64,000 nt of DNA from Streptosporangium sp. NBC_01755 (GCF_035917995.1 NZ_CP109131.1:8060001-8124000), one strand, 5' to 3'. Positions 22,360 through 31,162 are shown, counted from the first letter of the stretch. The notes: generated from the sequence alone by a model not told the origin. Numbers and translations: made by a program.

Positions 22360-23919
22360 TCAGGGTCGGGCTACGGGACGGGCGGCCGCGCCGGTTGCGG
22401 CCAGGCGTTCACGCAGTCCTTCCACGGCCGCCTGGCGGGGGTATCGGCGGGCGAGGAAGGACGTGAGGTCGCCAGCCCGGCCCAAGACGGAGCCGACGAT
22501 GCGGGTGGAGTCGAGGGCTTGGTGGCCAAGGGCAACGGCGTCGTCGGGGTCGCCGAGTTGGGCGTGGGCAAGGGCGAGGTCGATACGGGCGATGGCTTCC
22601 CGGCTGGGCGATCGGGACGTCTCGGGAGCCGATTCGTATACCGACAGAACGTGTTCGGCATGTCGGCGGGCCTGTTCGGCCTGGCCGAGCCAGATGAAGG
22701 AGGTCGCGGGGTAAGAGGTGAGTGCGTAGTCGGCCAGCGGCAGCACATCCATGCCGAACCGGCGGGGTGAACGGGGCGGCAGGAGCCGATAGGCGTCCTC
22801 GGCTGCTTGGAAGTCAGCCGTGAAGCCTGCGGTGTCTCCGGCGGCGGCGGCCGCGCGGGCGGCTTGGGCGTGTAGCCGCACGGTCAGCGGATGGTCGACG
22901 GGGGCTTCGGCCAGGCCCTTGCGGGCGGCGGCCAGGGCTTTGCCGGGCTGTTGTTCGTACAGGTTGATGGAGGCGGCCGCGTCCATCGCCCATGCGCACA
23001 GCTGGCCATGTCCGGCCTGCTGGGCGTGGATGAACGCGTCGTTCGCGAAAGCGAGGCCGGTGTGGGCGTCGCCCAGGTCGTGGGCGAGCCAGGCCAGCAG
23101 TTCCGACAGCCACCCGGCGAAGGCGAGTAGTTCCCGGCCTTGCGGGTGGGTGTGTTTACCTTTGAGCAGGCCGTCGACCTTGCGCCGGTAGTCCAGTACG
23201 GCGCCGAAGACCTGCTGGGGAGGTTTGAGTGAGTAGGCGTGGTTGAACTCGGTGACCGCGAGGTCGAGGTGGTCGAGGGTTCCGGAGCCCAACGCGCTTG
23301 CCTCGGCCTGCCGGGTGAACTCCATCGCTTCGGTGGCGGCCTGCTGCAAGATCTGCGCTGCGGCGGCCGGGGCGGTCAGGGCCAGCCCGGCGAACTTCAG
23401 CGCGTCACGACGCTTCGTCTCCTCCACCTCCATGGTCTGCGGTCCCATGCCGGCGTGGTCGGCCCCTCCTTCTGAAAGTGTTATATCCCCTCGTACCGTG
23501 TTCCAATGCGGGCTGTTGTGCTGCGGCGGGGCAGGAGAGTAGTCGCGGGCGAAGCCCAACTCGACCGGGTTGGTGGTGAACAGGTGGCACAGCAGGTCCT
23601 GGTAGTCAGGGTTGGGCGGCTGGCCTGCCTCCCAGTCTTTCCATGAGCGCACGGTCAACCCGACGCTGGTCAGGCACTCCTGTTCGACGAAATCGTGGGT
23701 GGCTTTGACGGCTTGAGCGACTGTCCAGCCCATGGCCAGGCGGCGGCATTTGAGGAGCCGGTGCCCGCAGTGCTCGGCGATCTGAGCGGCGATCACCGCG
23801 ACCAGTGCTGAGGGCACAGGGTCGGGGGATCCTGCCTGGCCGAGTATGCGTTCGCGCTGGGCTCGGCCGCAGGAGATGCCGTGCACCGGGTTTGATCGCC
23901 TCGTCGACTGGACGCTCAC
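22360..23919 (-). CDS. XRE-type regulator with TPR-like repeats
   Basis: 519 residues, a common actinobacterial architecture. An N-terminal region contains a helix-turn-helix-like segment (HRLLKCRRLAMGWTVAQAV to RSWKDWEAGQPPNPDYQDL). The rest is a long helical domain with alanine-rich TPR-like repeats. A hydrophobic DALKFAGLALTAPAAAA segment around 170 is a typical linker in these proteins. The start is the GTG at 23919; no better ribosome site is seen. Such regulators often control small genes beside them, here the ASCH gene. Ligand unknown. Confidence 0.8.
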   Translation of the reverse strand: MSVQSTRRSNPVHGISCGRAQRERILGQAGSPDPVPSALVAVIAAQIAEHCGHRLLKCRRLAMGWTVAQAVKATHDFVEQECLTSVGLTVRSWKDWEAGQPPNPDYQDLLCHLFTTNPVELGFARDYSPAPPQHNSPHWNTVRGDITLSEGGADHAGMGPQTMEVEETKRRDALKFAGLALTAPAAAAQILQQAATEAMEFTRQAEASALGSGTLDHLDLAVTEFNHAYSLKPPQQVFGAVLDYRRKVDGLLKGKHTHPQGRELLAFAGWLSELLAWLAHDLGDAHTGLAFANDAFIHAQQAGHGQLCAWAMDAAASINLYEQQPGKALAAARKGLAEAPVDHPLTVRLHAQAARAAAAAGDTAGFTADFQAAEDAYRLLPPRSPRRFGMDVLPLADYALTSYPATSFIWLGQAEQARRHAEHVLSVYESAPETSRSPSREAIARIDLALAHAQLGDPDDAVALGHQALDSTRIVGSVLGRAGDLTSFLARRYPRQAAVEGLRERLAATGAAARPVARP

Positions 23920-24204
23920 GTCTACCTCCGCCGGGGTGCCACGGGCCTGGACGCTGGATGCGCCGCGCGCTGTCGAAGATTGCTTGCCTGCCGCGTGATG
24001 CGGTCAAACCCCCGTCTGAAGGCGGCTTGGGCGCCCGCTGCGGGCGACCAGGTCGCCCATGCGGGGCGGGAACCTCTCACTACCTTCGCAGATGTCGGCG
24101 GATCAGTCTGGTGGAAGGCGCCGCGTCCGGCCGACGGACTCTGCCAAGGGCATCCGGCCGGACGGGGCGCGCACCCTGTCCACGTAACCCCTGGCTTGGC
24201 CGGG

Positions 24205-25494
24205 TGAGGGGCTGAGATCATTCCGGACAGCGGAATCTGCGGCTGCGAACTACGCAACCGACTGAAGCGCTGTGTACTCGTCGAGGACTTCGAACGGTGT
24301 CCGGTAACCAACGGATGAATGAAGTCGGCGCCGATTGTAGAAGCCCTCGATATAACGGATCACGGCCCGGCGAGCCTTCGCCCGGCTGGTGAAAACGTAC
24401 CGTTTCAGCCATTCATTCTTCAATGCCGAAAAGAACGATTCGGCCATGGCATTATCGTAACATATGCCGGTACGGCCAACGGACCTCCGGATATCCAGCC
24501 TCTTCAGCACGGTGCCGAATTCATCGGACGTGTAGTTCGACCCTCTATCGGAGTGGAAGATCGCGTCCTTTTCGATGGTGAAGGTCTGTACCGCGTTCTC
24601 GATCGCCTCGGTGATCAACTCGGTGCGGTAGTGATCGGCCATCGCCCACCCCACCACGGCCTTGCTGTAGCAGTCGATCACCGTGGCCAGGTAGCAAAAC
24701 CCCTCCCAGGTCGGAATGTACGTGATGTCGCCCACCAGCTTGACGCCGGGCCGGACGGCGGTGAAATCGCGTCTGACCAGGTCGGGAATGCCCCGGAAAG
24801 CACCCTGCTCGGTGAGCTTCGGCGTGAAGGGCCGCACCTGCGCCGGCAGCAGGCCCAGCTCGCGCATCAACACCCGCACCAACTCAGCCGAACAGCGCTC
24901 ACCGCGGCGCAGCAACTCGGCGTGGACGCGCCGGTAGCCGTACACCTCCTCGTGCTCGTAGAAGATGCCCGCGATCAGGTCCTGGAGCAGGTCGCGACGC
25001 TGCGCGGTCGCCGAGGCGGGCCGGTCGCGCCACTCGTAATACCCCGAGCGGGACACCTCCAGCCAGTCGCACATTTTCACAATCCTATGGTTGGCCTTCT
25101 CCGCGTCGATCAACTCGAACTTCGCGGTCACCGATTGTTCTCGGCCGCGAAGAAGGCCGCGGCTTTTTTTAGGAAGGAAAGCTTCTCGCGGAGTTCGGAG
25201 TTTTCTCGCTCGAGTTCGCGCAGCCGGGCGCGCTCGGGGCCGCTGAGGGAGTGCGGTTCTTCTTCCGCGCGCGTTCGCTTGTAGGTGTTCACCCAATTGC
25301 CGAGCGTGGTGTCGTGGACGCCGAACTCTCTGGCGACCTCGGCGATCGTACGGGGGCCGTCGAGGACCATGCGCACAGCTTCGTCCTTGAACTCCTGGCT
25401 GAACCTACGCCTGGAACCTTTCGGCATGTTTCTATCTCCTTCGGACTGTTACCACCCTAGCGAGCGGCCTGTCCGGAATCTCTGGAGCACCTCA
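24205..25494. mobile_element. Complete IS3-family insertion sequence
   Basis: A 1290-bp element. The 26-bp ends start TGAGG and share the inner 11 bp ATTCCGGACAG (left 24205-24230, right complement 25469-25494; about 19 of 26 positions match). Two overlapping frames on the minus strand encode OrfA and the OrfB integrase. No 3-5 bp target duplication is visible in the flanks (CGGG on the left, GATT on the right), suggesting later rearrangement. It lies between the XRE regulator and the integrase fragment. Confidence 0.85.
24250..25427 (-). CDS. IS3 transposase OrfAB, made by -1 frameshift
   Basis: OrfA (25128-25427) is a 99-residue helix-turn-helix/leucine-zipper protein: RRFSQEFKDEAVRMVLDG, REFGVHDTTLGNWVNTYKR, RLRELERENSELREKLSFLK. 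It contains a seven-A slippery run (25164-25170, minus strand). A -1 shift there joins it to the OrfB frame, which starts around SRGLLRGREQSVTAKFELID and holds the DDE integrase core: GDITYIPTWEGFCYLATVID (Asp), FHSDRGSNYTSDEF (Asp) and CYDNAMAESFFSALKNEWL (Glu). All catalytic residues are present, so the element could be active. Coordinates span both frames. Confidence 0.88.
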
Positions 25495-25670
25495 GATTGG
25501 ACCGCCACGGTAATCCGAACGTTCTCACCGCGGATCGGCCGTGCTCGCGCCTGTCCCAAGGACCGAGTGCTCTCAGTGCGCTGGTCGACGTTGAGCGCTA
25601 CGACAGCCCCCTTCCCGATGTGCTCGCCTTTTCACCCCCAAGCCTCGAGCATTGAGACTGGAGGAGGTCG

Positions 25671-25985
25671 TCAGCGGGAGCGTCGGCGTGCTGCCGGATC
25701 GTGTTCGGCGGTGATACGGGCGGAGGTCTCCTCGCCCAGGCGAACGTAGCGGCCGAGGCTGGCCAGGTGCTGGTGGCGGCTCTTGGCCTGCAACTCCGGC
25801 GCGGTGCGCCCGGCTTGGGCCAGATGTTGGAGCGCGCTGTGGCGCAGCTGGTGCAGCTTCCAGCCCTGGCCGTGCGGGTCGAGCTCGGCGGAAGCGGTCT
25901 TGAACAGGTACTCGGCCCGCGGATAGGACAGCCGGCCGCGGCCGGTGACCGGGCAGATGTCGGCGGCCGCAGGCGCGCGTGGCCC
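25671..25985 (-). pseudogene. Tyrosine recombinase (integrase) C-terminal fragment
   Basis: The C-terminal catalytic domain is recognisable: TASAELDPHGQGWKLHQLRH (the HxLRH box), then SRHQHLASLGRYVRLGEETS with the nucleophilic Tyr in GRYVR. The N-terminal DNA-binding domain and the first catalytic Arg box are absent or unrecognisable upstream of 25985. Its frame continues open to 26174 without integrase-like sequence. It is next to the split tRNA-Arg-like sequence, the usual place for an integrase gene. Confidence 0.7.
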
Positions 25986-26061
25986 GGAGACGGGAGCGCG
26001 CCGGTCGGTAATCCTCGGTCTCGGTAGGCAACGCAAAAGGGCAATAACCAGGGTTTTTGGC

Positions 26062-26200
26062 ACCGTTAGATCATGGTAAGCAACAATAGAAACGGCATGG
26101 AATCGGACTTCTAATCCGACGGTCGCAGCGGGATGAGCCCCCGAGCCGGGAAACTCGGGGCCGTACGAAGTCATTAGGTTCGAATCCTGCAGGGTGCGCG
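26062..26200 (+). pseudogene. Split tRNA-Arg(TCT)-like sequence with insertion in the T arm
   Basis: A perfect anticodon arm TCGGA-CTTCTAA-TCCGA (26103-26119, anticodon TCT) is followed by CGGTCGCAG. The T arm then resumes only at 26177 as GGTTCGAATCCTGCAGGGTGC. Removing about 48 nt (26129-26176) restores a T stem GCAGG/CCTGC and a 3' acceptor AGGGTGC that pairs well with GCACCGT at 26060-26066. The insert contains a 7-bp hairpin CCCCGAG/CTCGGGG. The D-arm region is also abnormal. Likely a tRNA disrupted by recombination beside an integrase gene. Confidence 0.45.
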
Positions 26201-26215
26201 ATCAGGACCAGCGAA

Positions 26216-26256
26216 AACCCTTGCCTGACCTGCGGCGACGCAGGCACGCGAGGGTT
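26216..26256 (+). terminator. Imperfect hairpin after the tRNA-like sequence
   Basis: AACCCTTGC-CTGACCTGC pairs with GCAGGCACGCGAGGGTT around a short GGCGAC loop, followed by CTTC. Such hairpins follow tRNA genes and attachment sites in actinomycetes; function here is uncertain. Confidence 0.4.
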
Positions 26257-26362
26257 CTTCATGTCCGGCCGTCTACAGTTGGCGCCGGGCGTTTGCGGCT
26301 GATCCTTCCCAATGCCTTCCCACGGGATCAGGATCGATCATCGCTCCCCCAGCATTCCAGCC

Positions 26363-27295
26363 CTACGTCTGAGAACCGTCCGAGGCACCCGGCTCACGGC
26401 CGAGGGGGGCGCCTGCCCAGGCCGGTAGAGGCTCGCATCGCCTCCTCCACTCCGAAGGCGGACGGGCGCTCCCTGAAGCCGCGATGATGCCGCCGACGAT
26501 GGCGCAGGTGGTGTCGATGTCACCACCTGCCGCTGCGGTGGTCCACATGGCCGCTTCGAAGTCCTGGCGTTCGCGAGCGGCGACCCAGAGGGTGAAGGGC
26601 ACCGTGTCGTGCGCGCTGACCTGTCGCCCGTTACCCAGCATCGTGGCGGCGAGGCCGGGATCACTGATGGTGAGGAGTCGCCTGGCCTCGGCGATGCCGT
26701 CGCGAACCATGCTCGCGGGCACGTGTTCCCTGATCCTGTCCAGGAACCCCCCTGGCGAGAGACCAGGCTCCGTGGCAGTCGTCGCCGCGGCCACGGCCAC
26801 GGCTATCGCGCCGGCCACCGCTTCAGGGTGGGTGTGGGTGACCTGTGCCGACAGGGCGGCCTGGTGGACGACGTTCGCGAGATCGTCGGCGAACCAGGCA
26901 CCGAGCGGCGCCACCCGCATCGCGGCGCCGTTGCCCCATGAGCCCTTGCCGTCGAACAGCTCGGCCGAGAGCATCCGCCAGTCACCGCCCTCACGGACGA
27001 GGCGGAGCATTCGGTTGGTGGCCGGGCCGTACCCGCGGTCGAAGTCGTGACGGGTGGCGAAGCCGGCGGCGAGCCGATCCTGGTCGACGGTGCCGTGGTC
27101 AGCCAGGACGCGGTAGACGGAACACGCCATCTCGGTGTCATCGGTCCACTGCCACGGGTCGGGCGGGAGCAGACGGCCGGACAGAGCATGCTGGTTGGCC
27201 GGAACGAAGAACTGGGAACCGAAGGCGTCGCCCAGAGCCAGGCCGTGAAGAGACGCGGTGGCACGCACAAGAAAATCAGAGGACATCCCCTTCAT
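26363..27295 (-). CDS. ADP-ribosylglycohydrolase family protein (DraG-like)
   Basis: 310 residues. Both metal-binding clusters of the family are present: LGDAFGSQF with PWQWTDDTEMACSVYRVLAD near the N-terminus and AAGGDIDTTCAIVGGIIAAS near the C-terminus. KGSWGNGAAMRVAPLGAWF is the typical central segment. These enzymes remove ADP-ribose from proteins or nucleic acids, or act on free ADP-ribosylated compounds, using two Mg ions. Start at ATG 27295 (MKGMSSDFL); ATG 27286 is an alternative. It is a single gene between the integrase region and the CRISPR relic, and could be element cargo or core. Confidence 0.85.
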   Translation of the reverse strand: MKGMSSDFLVRATASLHGLALGDAFGSQFFVPANQHALSGRLLPPDPWQWTDDTEMACSVYRVLADHGTVDQDRLAAGFATRHDFDRGYGPATNRMLRLVREGGDWRMLSAELFDGKGSWGNGAAMRVAPLGAWFADDLANVVHQAALSAQVTHTHPEAVAGAIAVAVAAATTATEPGLSPGGFLDRIREHVPASMVRDGIAEARRLLTISDPGLAATMLGNGRQVSAHDTVPFTLWVAARERQDFEAAMWTTAAAGGDIDTTCAIVGGIIAASGSARPPSEWRRRCEPLPAWAGAPLGREPGASDGSQT

Positions 27296-27338
27296 TGTGG
27301 GGTACGCCGCACGTTCACCGTCATGACGGGAGAAGCGG

Positions 27339-27585
27339 CCCCGGCCCACGTTCCCAGCCGAGCCTCATTGCGGGAACATCCGCACCAAGAAAATCGACCC
27401 TCCAACCTGGCTTCATCGCTGGGCCTCATTGCGGGATCGCCTTCTCCGCGTCCGTCGCAGAAATCCCGTAGCCTTTCCATCCCGACTTCATCGCCGGGCC
27501 TCATTGCGGGACCCGCTTGGACAGGGCATCCAGGACCGCGACGCGGAGGCTCCATCCCGGTTTCACCGCCGGGCCTCATTGCGGG
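27339..27585. CRISPR. Small CRISPR-like relic, four repeats without cas genes
   Basis: Four copies of a 36-bp unit end at 27374, 27435, 27510 and 27585, each closing with GCCTCATTGCGGG. Units 3 and 4 begin near TCCATCCCG and contain the palindrome CCCGRYTTCAYCGCCGGG, able to form a hairpin as in many CRISPR repeats. Units 2-3 and 3-4 are separated by 39-nt stretches with unrelated sequences (27436-27474 and 27511-27549), giving an exact 75-bp period. Unit 1 is degenerate at its 5' part and follows a 25-nt gap. No cas gene is in the window. Confidence 0.6.
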
Positions 27586-27948
27586 TCCCACAGCCACATC
27601 ACCATGGCACAGCTCTGCGTGACTAAGCGCGTGACAACCATGGCGAACGGCGGCGGACTCTCACGGTCCTTCACGGACCGCTCTCGCAGGTGGGCCCCCT
27701 CGATGGTGCTGAACACAAAGGTGTTTTGACTGCTTGCGGAGGAGGAGGCCGCTGGTTCGACTCCAGCCAGAGGTGCTGTACCAGGCAACCGGATGTCCCC
27801 CATGGCCGAACACCCCGATACGGGAATGCGCTCCAGTGCGACATTCCTCATCAAAAGCACACAACTCCTCAACGGTGGCACGCGTGGACATGTCTTCGTG
27901 AGTCGTCATAACGATCAACATAAACGATCAAGCGTGCACCCGCCGATC
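27586..27948. other. Intergenic stretch without supported gene
   Basis: Apart from the tRNA-like repeat at 27728-27778, this stretch between the CRISPR relic and trpF shows no reading frame with convincing coding character. It probably marks the boundary between the decayed element and the chromosomal core. Confidence 0.5.
27728..27778 (+). repeat. Second copy of a tRNA 3' segment, candidate attachment site
   Basis: The 51 bp here match 20062-20112 of the degenerate tRNA at about 44 positions, including the T arm CTGGTTCGANTCCAG and CCAGAGGTGCT. No 5' tRNA half precedes it. A tRNA 3' end duplicated at the far side of a segment with an integrase fragment is the usual footprint of site-specific integration; the mismatches suggest an old event. 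Confidence 0.5.
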
Positions 27949-28539
27949 TCACCCCGCGCGGGCGGCGGCGATGAAGTCCCTGATGAGCCCGGAGTCCTTC
28001 ACCCCCGGGGCGACCTCCACGCCACTCGACACGTCGACCCCCCAGGGCCTGGCCGCGGTGATCGCCTCGGCCACGTTCGACGGGGTCAGGCCCCCGGCCA
28101 GCATCCAGCGGCCCTCCGGGCGTCCGCGCACGGCCGCCCAGTCCCACGGCTCCCCCGAGCCCGGCCTGGGCGCGTCCACAATGAGCAGGTCCTCGTCGAA
28201 GGCGCCGCAGCGCAGGTCGGTGCTCGCGGCCCCGGCGCGGACCAGCATGACGCCGAGGTCCTTCAGCGCGGTGAAGTCCGCGTGCGGGTGCTCGCCGTGC
28301 AGTTGGACGGCGCGTACCCCTGACTCCAGGGTGGCCGCCCTGACCTCCTCGGAGGGCTCACCGGCGAACACCGCCACGGTCAGCACGTGTGGCGGCACCG
28401 CCGAGGCCAGCTCACGCGCCCGCGCTGGGGTGACCCGTCGCGAGCTCCTGGTGAGGACGAATCCGATGGCGTCGGCGCCCGCCTCGACGGCGGCCGTCAC
28501 ATGTCCGGGCTCGCGCAGCCCGCAGATCTTCACATACAC
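27949..28539 (-). CDS. trpF: Phosphoribosylanthranilate isomerase
   Basis: 196 residues. Catalyses the Amadori rearrangement of phosphoribosylanthranilate to CdRP in tryptophan synthesis. The TIM-barrel start VYVKICGLREPGHVTAAVEA has the general-base Cys in KICG. The general acid Asp lies in LLIVDAPRPGSG. The phosphate-binding end is MLAGGLTPSNVAEAI and GVDVSSGVE. The start is the GTG at 28539; an open frame continues upstream but does not look like TrpF. In many actinomycetes this enzyme is replaced by bifunctional PriA, so a separate trpF is a lineage trait. Confidence 0.9.
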   Translation of the reverse strand: MYVKICGLREPGHVTAAVEAGADAIGFVLTRSSRRVTPARARELASAVPPHVLTVAVFAGEPSEEVRAATLESGVRAVQLHGEHPHADFTALKDLGVMLVRAGAASTDLRCGAFDEDLLIVDAPRPGSGEPWDWAAVRGRPEGRWMLAGGLTPSNVAEAITAARPWGVDVSSGVEVAPGVKDSGLIRDFIAAARAG

Positions 28540-28619
28540 CCTGTGTACGTTAGCCCGTTCTCCGCCCGCGACCGGCCGACGGCAGGGTTCCCGCCCCTGA
28601 CGCCGGGACGGCCAGAGCG

Positions 28620-30236
28620 TCAAAGGGCATTCAGGAACCTCGCGGCGATCGGCGCCGCGATCGTGCCCCCGGCGCCGCCGTGCCGGACGAACACCGCGAA
28701 GGCCAGGGAGCCCCGGTAGCCGATGAACCAGGCGTGGTCCCCGCCGTCCACGACCTCCGCGGTGCCGGTCTTGCCCGCGGTGTCCGGTGGGAGGCCCGCC
28801 CCGGCGGCCGTACCCCGGCTGACCGCGGCGCCCATCATCGTCCGCAGGCCCGAGGCCACCCCCTCGTCCAGCGGCACCGGCTGCGGCGAGTCCGCAGGGG
28901 GCTCGGCGGTCGTGATCGCGGGTCTCCACACGCCGCTCGCGACCGCGGCTGCGACCTCGGCCATGCAGAGCGGGCTGGCCTGCACCGAGTTCTGGCCGAT
29001 GGCGTCGGAACCCAGCTGGTCCGGGCCCTCGTACGGCTGAATCCGGCAGGAGCTCAACCCCGGCTTCTCCCGGAACCCGAACCGCTCCGCCGCCTCGGCG
29101 CGCAGCCGGTCGTCCTGCAACCGCTCGTACGCCTGCTGGGCGAAGGTGGTGTTACAGGAGAGCGCGAAGGCCGTGCTGAGGCTCACGGTGCCGTGGTCGA
29201 CACCGTCGGAGTCGGTGAAACTCCTGCCGTTCGGAATCGTGTAGCCCGCCGGGCAGGCCACCTGCGACTCCGGAGTCATGCCGTTGCGCAGCAGCGCGGC
29301 CGCGGTCACCACCTTAAACGTCGAGCCCGGCGGGTAGAGGCCGTTGAACGCCTCCCTGCCGCCCAGCCCGTCCGCCACCGCGCGCACCTGGCCCGTCTTG
29401 ATGTCCACCGCCACGATCGCGGCGGGCTGCTCGACACCGTCCAGGGCACGGGCGGCAGCTGCCTGGACCGGCTGGGAGATCGTGGTCTTCTTCCCCGAGG
29501 GCGGCCGGGGCGAGGAGGCCAGCAGCACCCGGCCGGAGCTCTCCTCCTCCAGCTTCGCATCGAGGACCGTGTCACCCAGCCCGGTGAAGTAGTCGCCCGC
29601 CCTGCTGTCGCGGGGGAACGGCACCCCCTCGCGGGTCAGCGTGGCCGGGCGCCGGACCTCCGTCTCCTTCAGCACCAGGCGCCCCCCGTCCTTGAGCGCG
29701 GGGTGCATCGTCTCCGGACTCCAGAGCACCTTCCAGGTGTCCGCCCGCATCACCAGGCGCAGGACCGAGGTGAACGGCCAGCGGCCCAGACCCGCGACCT
29801 CCCTCACCCCAGTGAAGGACAACTCGGCCGCCTCGCTTTCACGGTGCAGCTCGCCGGGGGCGAGGGAGGACAACGAGGCCCGCAGATCGGCGTCGAACCG
29901 GCGGTGCCGGTCGGCGAAGTCGGCCGGAGGATCGGCGACCAGGTCCGCCATGGTGGCGAGATCACCGGACTGCCAGGCGGTGAGGTATCTCGCCCCGGCC
30001 TGCCCGGGACCGTCCTGCGGGGTCGGTGTGACCAGGGTCGGTGTGACCGGGGTCGGTGTGACCGGCGCCGGATCGGACAGGGTCAGCTTCTGGTCGGGCC
30101 GCGACTCCTCGGTGGAGGTGGACCGCGGCGACGGCGAGGCCACCACCGCCCCCGGTGCCGCCATCACCCCGTACACACCGAAGGCGACGATCGCGACCGC
30201 CGAGGCTGCCAGCACGAGGAGCCGTCGATCCCGCAT
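28620..30236 (-). CDS. Penicillin-binding protein (class B-like transpeptidase)
   Basis: 538 residues. A single N-terminal membrane anchor (about 5-27) is followed by a Pro/Thr-rich linker with VTPTP repeats, an NTF2-like/MecA_N domain (about 78-195), a dimerisation-like region and a transpeptidase domain. Catalytic motifs are STFK (Ser305), SCN (360-362) and KTGTAE (Lys489). MecA_N-containing PBPs occur widely in actinomycetes and can be less sensitive to beta-lactams; whether this one is cannot be told. It crosslinks peptidoglycan outside the membrane. It is followed after 80 bp by trpF. Confidence 0.9.
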   Translation of the reverse strand: MRDRRLLVLAASAVAIVAFGVYGVMAAPGAVVASPSPRSTSTEESRPDQKLTLSDPAPVTPTPVTPTLVTPTPQDGPGQAGARYLTAWQSGDLATMADLVADPPADFADRHRRFDADLRASLSSLAPGELHRESEAAELSFTGVREVAGLGRWPFTSVLRLVMRADTWKVLWSPETMHPALKDGGRLVLKETEVRRPATLTREGVPFPRDSRAGDYFTGLGDTVLDAKLEEESSGRVLLASSPRPPSGKKTTISQPVQAAAARALDGVEQPAAIVAVDIKTGQVRAVADGLGGREAFNGLYPPGSTFKVVTAAALLRNGMTPESQVACPAGYTIPNGRSFTDSDGVDHGTVSLSTAFALSCNTTFAQQAYERLQDDRLRAEAAERFGFREKPGLSSCRIQPYEGPDQLGSDAIGQNSVQASPLCMAEVAAAVASGVWRPAITTAEPPADSPQPVPLDEGVASGLRTMMGAAVSRGTAAGAGLPPDTAGKTGTAEVVDGGDHAWFIGYRGSLAFAVFVRHGGAGGTIAAPIAARFLNAL

Positions 30237-30343
30237 AACCGTTTACTCCCCTGGGTTTCCACGGTTGCTCACCAGCGAAAAGATCGTAAAGGTGATGACC
30301 AGTGGTGAACCAGGCTTTTCTGGACTTCGGTACCGGAGCGTGG

Positions 30344-31162
30344 CTACCGGAGACCGTCGAAAAGATCGTCCTCGCGGTCGGCGGCGGCCGGGACACGGTT
30401 GATGTGGCGGATGAAGGACTCGTACGCGAACGCCTGGTGCTGCGCCTCGGCGGGCATACGCAGCAGGAAGATGTTCTCGCCCTGGCTCGCGTGCGCCTCC
30501 AGCGCCTTGCGCTTGCGCTCCACCTGGTCCGACACATCGACCACGGCGGTGATCTCCTCCTCAGGAACGCCGAAGTCGTCGGGAAGCTCCAGGTCCTCGG
30601 GGGCCTCACCGGTCGAGCGGAGATAGGCGAACATCTCGGCGATCCGCTCGCGGGGCACCGCCGTGTAGTAGAGCTTGCCGGGAATTCCACTGGCCTCGGC
30701 CGCGGCGACCGCGATCCGGTGTGCCTGGATGTGGTCGGGGTGACCGTATCCACCGTTCTCGTCGTAGGTGACGACGACCTGCGGGCGGTAATGCTCCATC
30801 AGCGCGACGAGCCTGCCCACGGCCTGCTCGAACGGGATGTTAGCGAAGGAATCCGGTGCCTTATTGGCGGCCCAGCCGACCATGCCAGAGTCGCGGTAGC
30901 CGAGCAACTCCAAGTGGTCGATCCCTAGATGGGCCACGGACTCGCGGAGCTCGTCCAGCCGCCGCGCGCTCACCGCCGCCTCGTCGTGGCCAGGATCCCC
31001 CGGCTTCACCCCACCGGGGCCGTCGCCCTGCTCACCGTTGGTACAGGTGACTAGGACGGTGCGGACGCCCTCGTCTGCGTACTTGGCGAAGACACCGCCT
31101 GTGCCGAGCACCTCATCGTCGGGATGGGCGTGAACGGCCATTAACGTCAACTCGTTATCCAT
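30344..31162 (-). CDS. mca: PIG-L family deacetylase, mycothiol S-conjugate amidase-like
   Basis: 272 residues. The N-terminal AVHAHPDDEVLGTGGVFAKY contains the AHPDDE zinc motif; the third ligand is the His in ENGGYGHPDHIQAHRI. Length and the charged C-terminal RKALEAHASQGENIFLLRM match Mca/MshB rather than sugar deacetylases. Mca cleaves mycothiol conjugates to release mercapturic acids for export, a detoxification step specific to actinobacteria. ATG 31162 is preferred; an upstream in-frame ATG at 31207 is possible. The gene symbol is assigned by similarity and MshB-type activity is not excluded. Confidence 0.8.
   Translation of the reverse strand: MDNELTLMAVHAHPDDEVLGTGGVFAKYADEGVRTVLVTCTNGEQGDGPGGVKPGDPGHDEAAVSARRLDELRESVAHLGIDHLELLGYRDSGMVGWAANKAPDSFANIPFEQAVGRLVALMEHYRPQVVVTYDENGGYGHPDHIQAHRIAVAAAEASGIPGKLYYTAVPRERIAEMFAYLRSTGEAPEDLELPDDFGVPEEEITAVVDVSDQVERKRKALEAHASQGENIFLLRMPAEAQHQAFAYESFIRHINRVPAAADREDDLFDGLR

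Noticed and set aside
25128..25427. Separate orfA and orfB of the IS3 element as a frameshift pseudogene
   Set aside because: The A7 run gives the standard programmed -1 frameshift of IS3 elements, so this is normal biology.
27292..27597. Open frame on the minus strand with repeated GPAMRPG units
   Set aside because: The repetitive protein is just the translation of the CRISPR-like repeats; no ribosome site and no coding character outside the repeats.
30020..30075. Short tandem repeat GTGTGACC/GGGTCGG in the PBP gene
   Set aside because: Encodes the VTPTP linker repeats of the protein; ordinary coding repeat, not a separate element.
28680..30308. 542-codon plus-strand open frame opposite the penicillin-binding protein
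   Set aside because: Antisense shadow; the PBP frame has all catalytic motifs.
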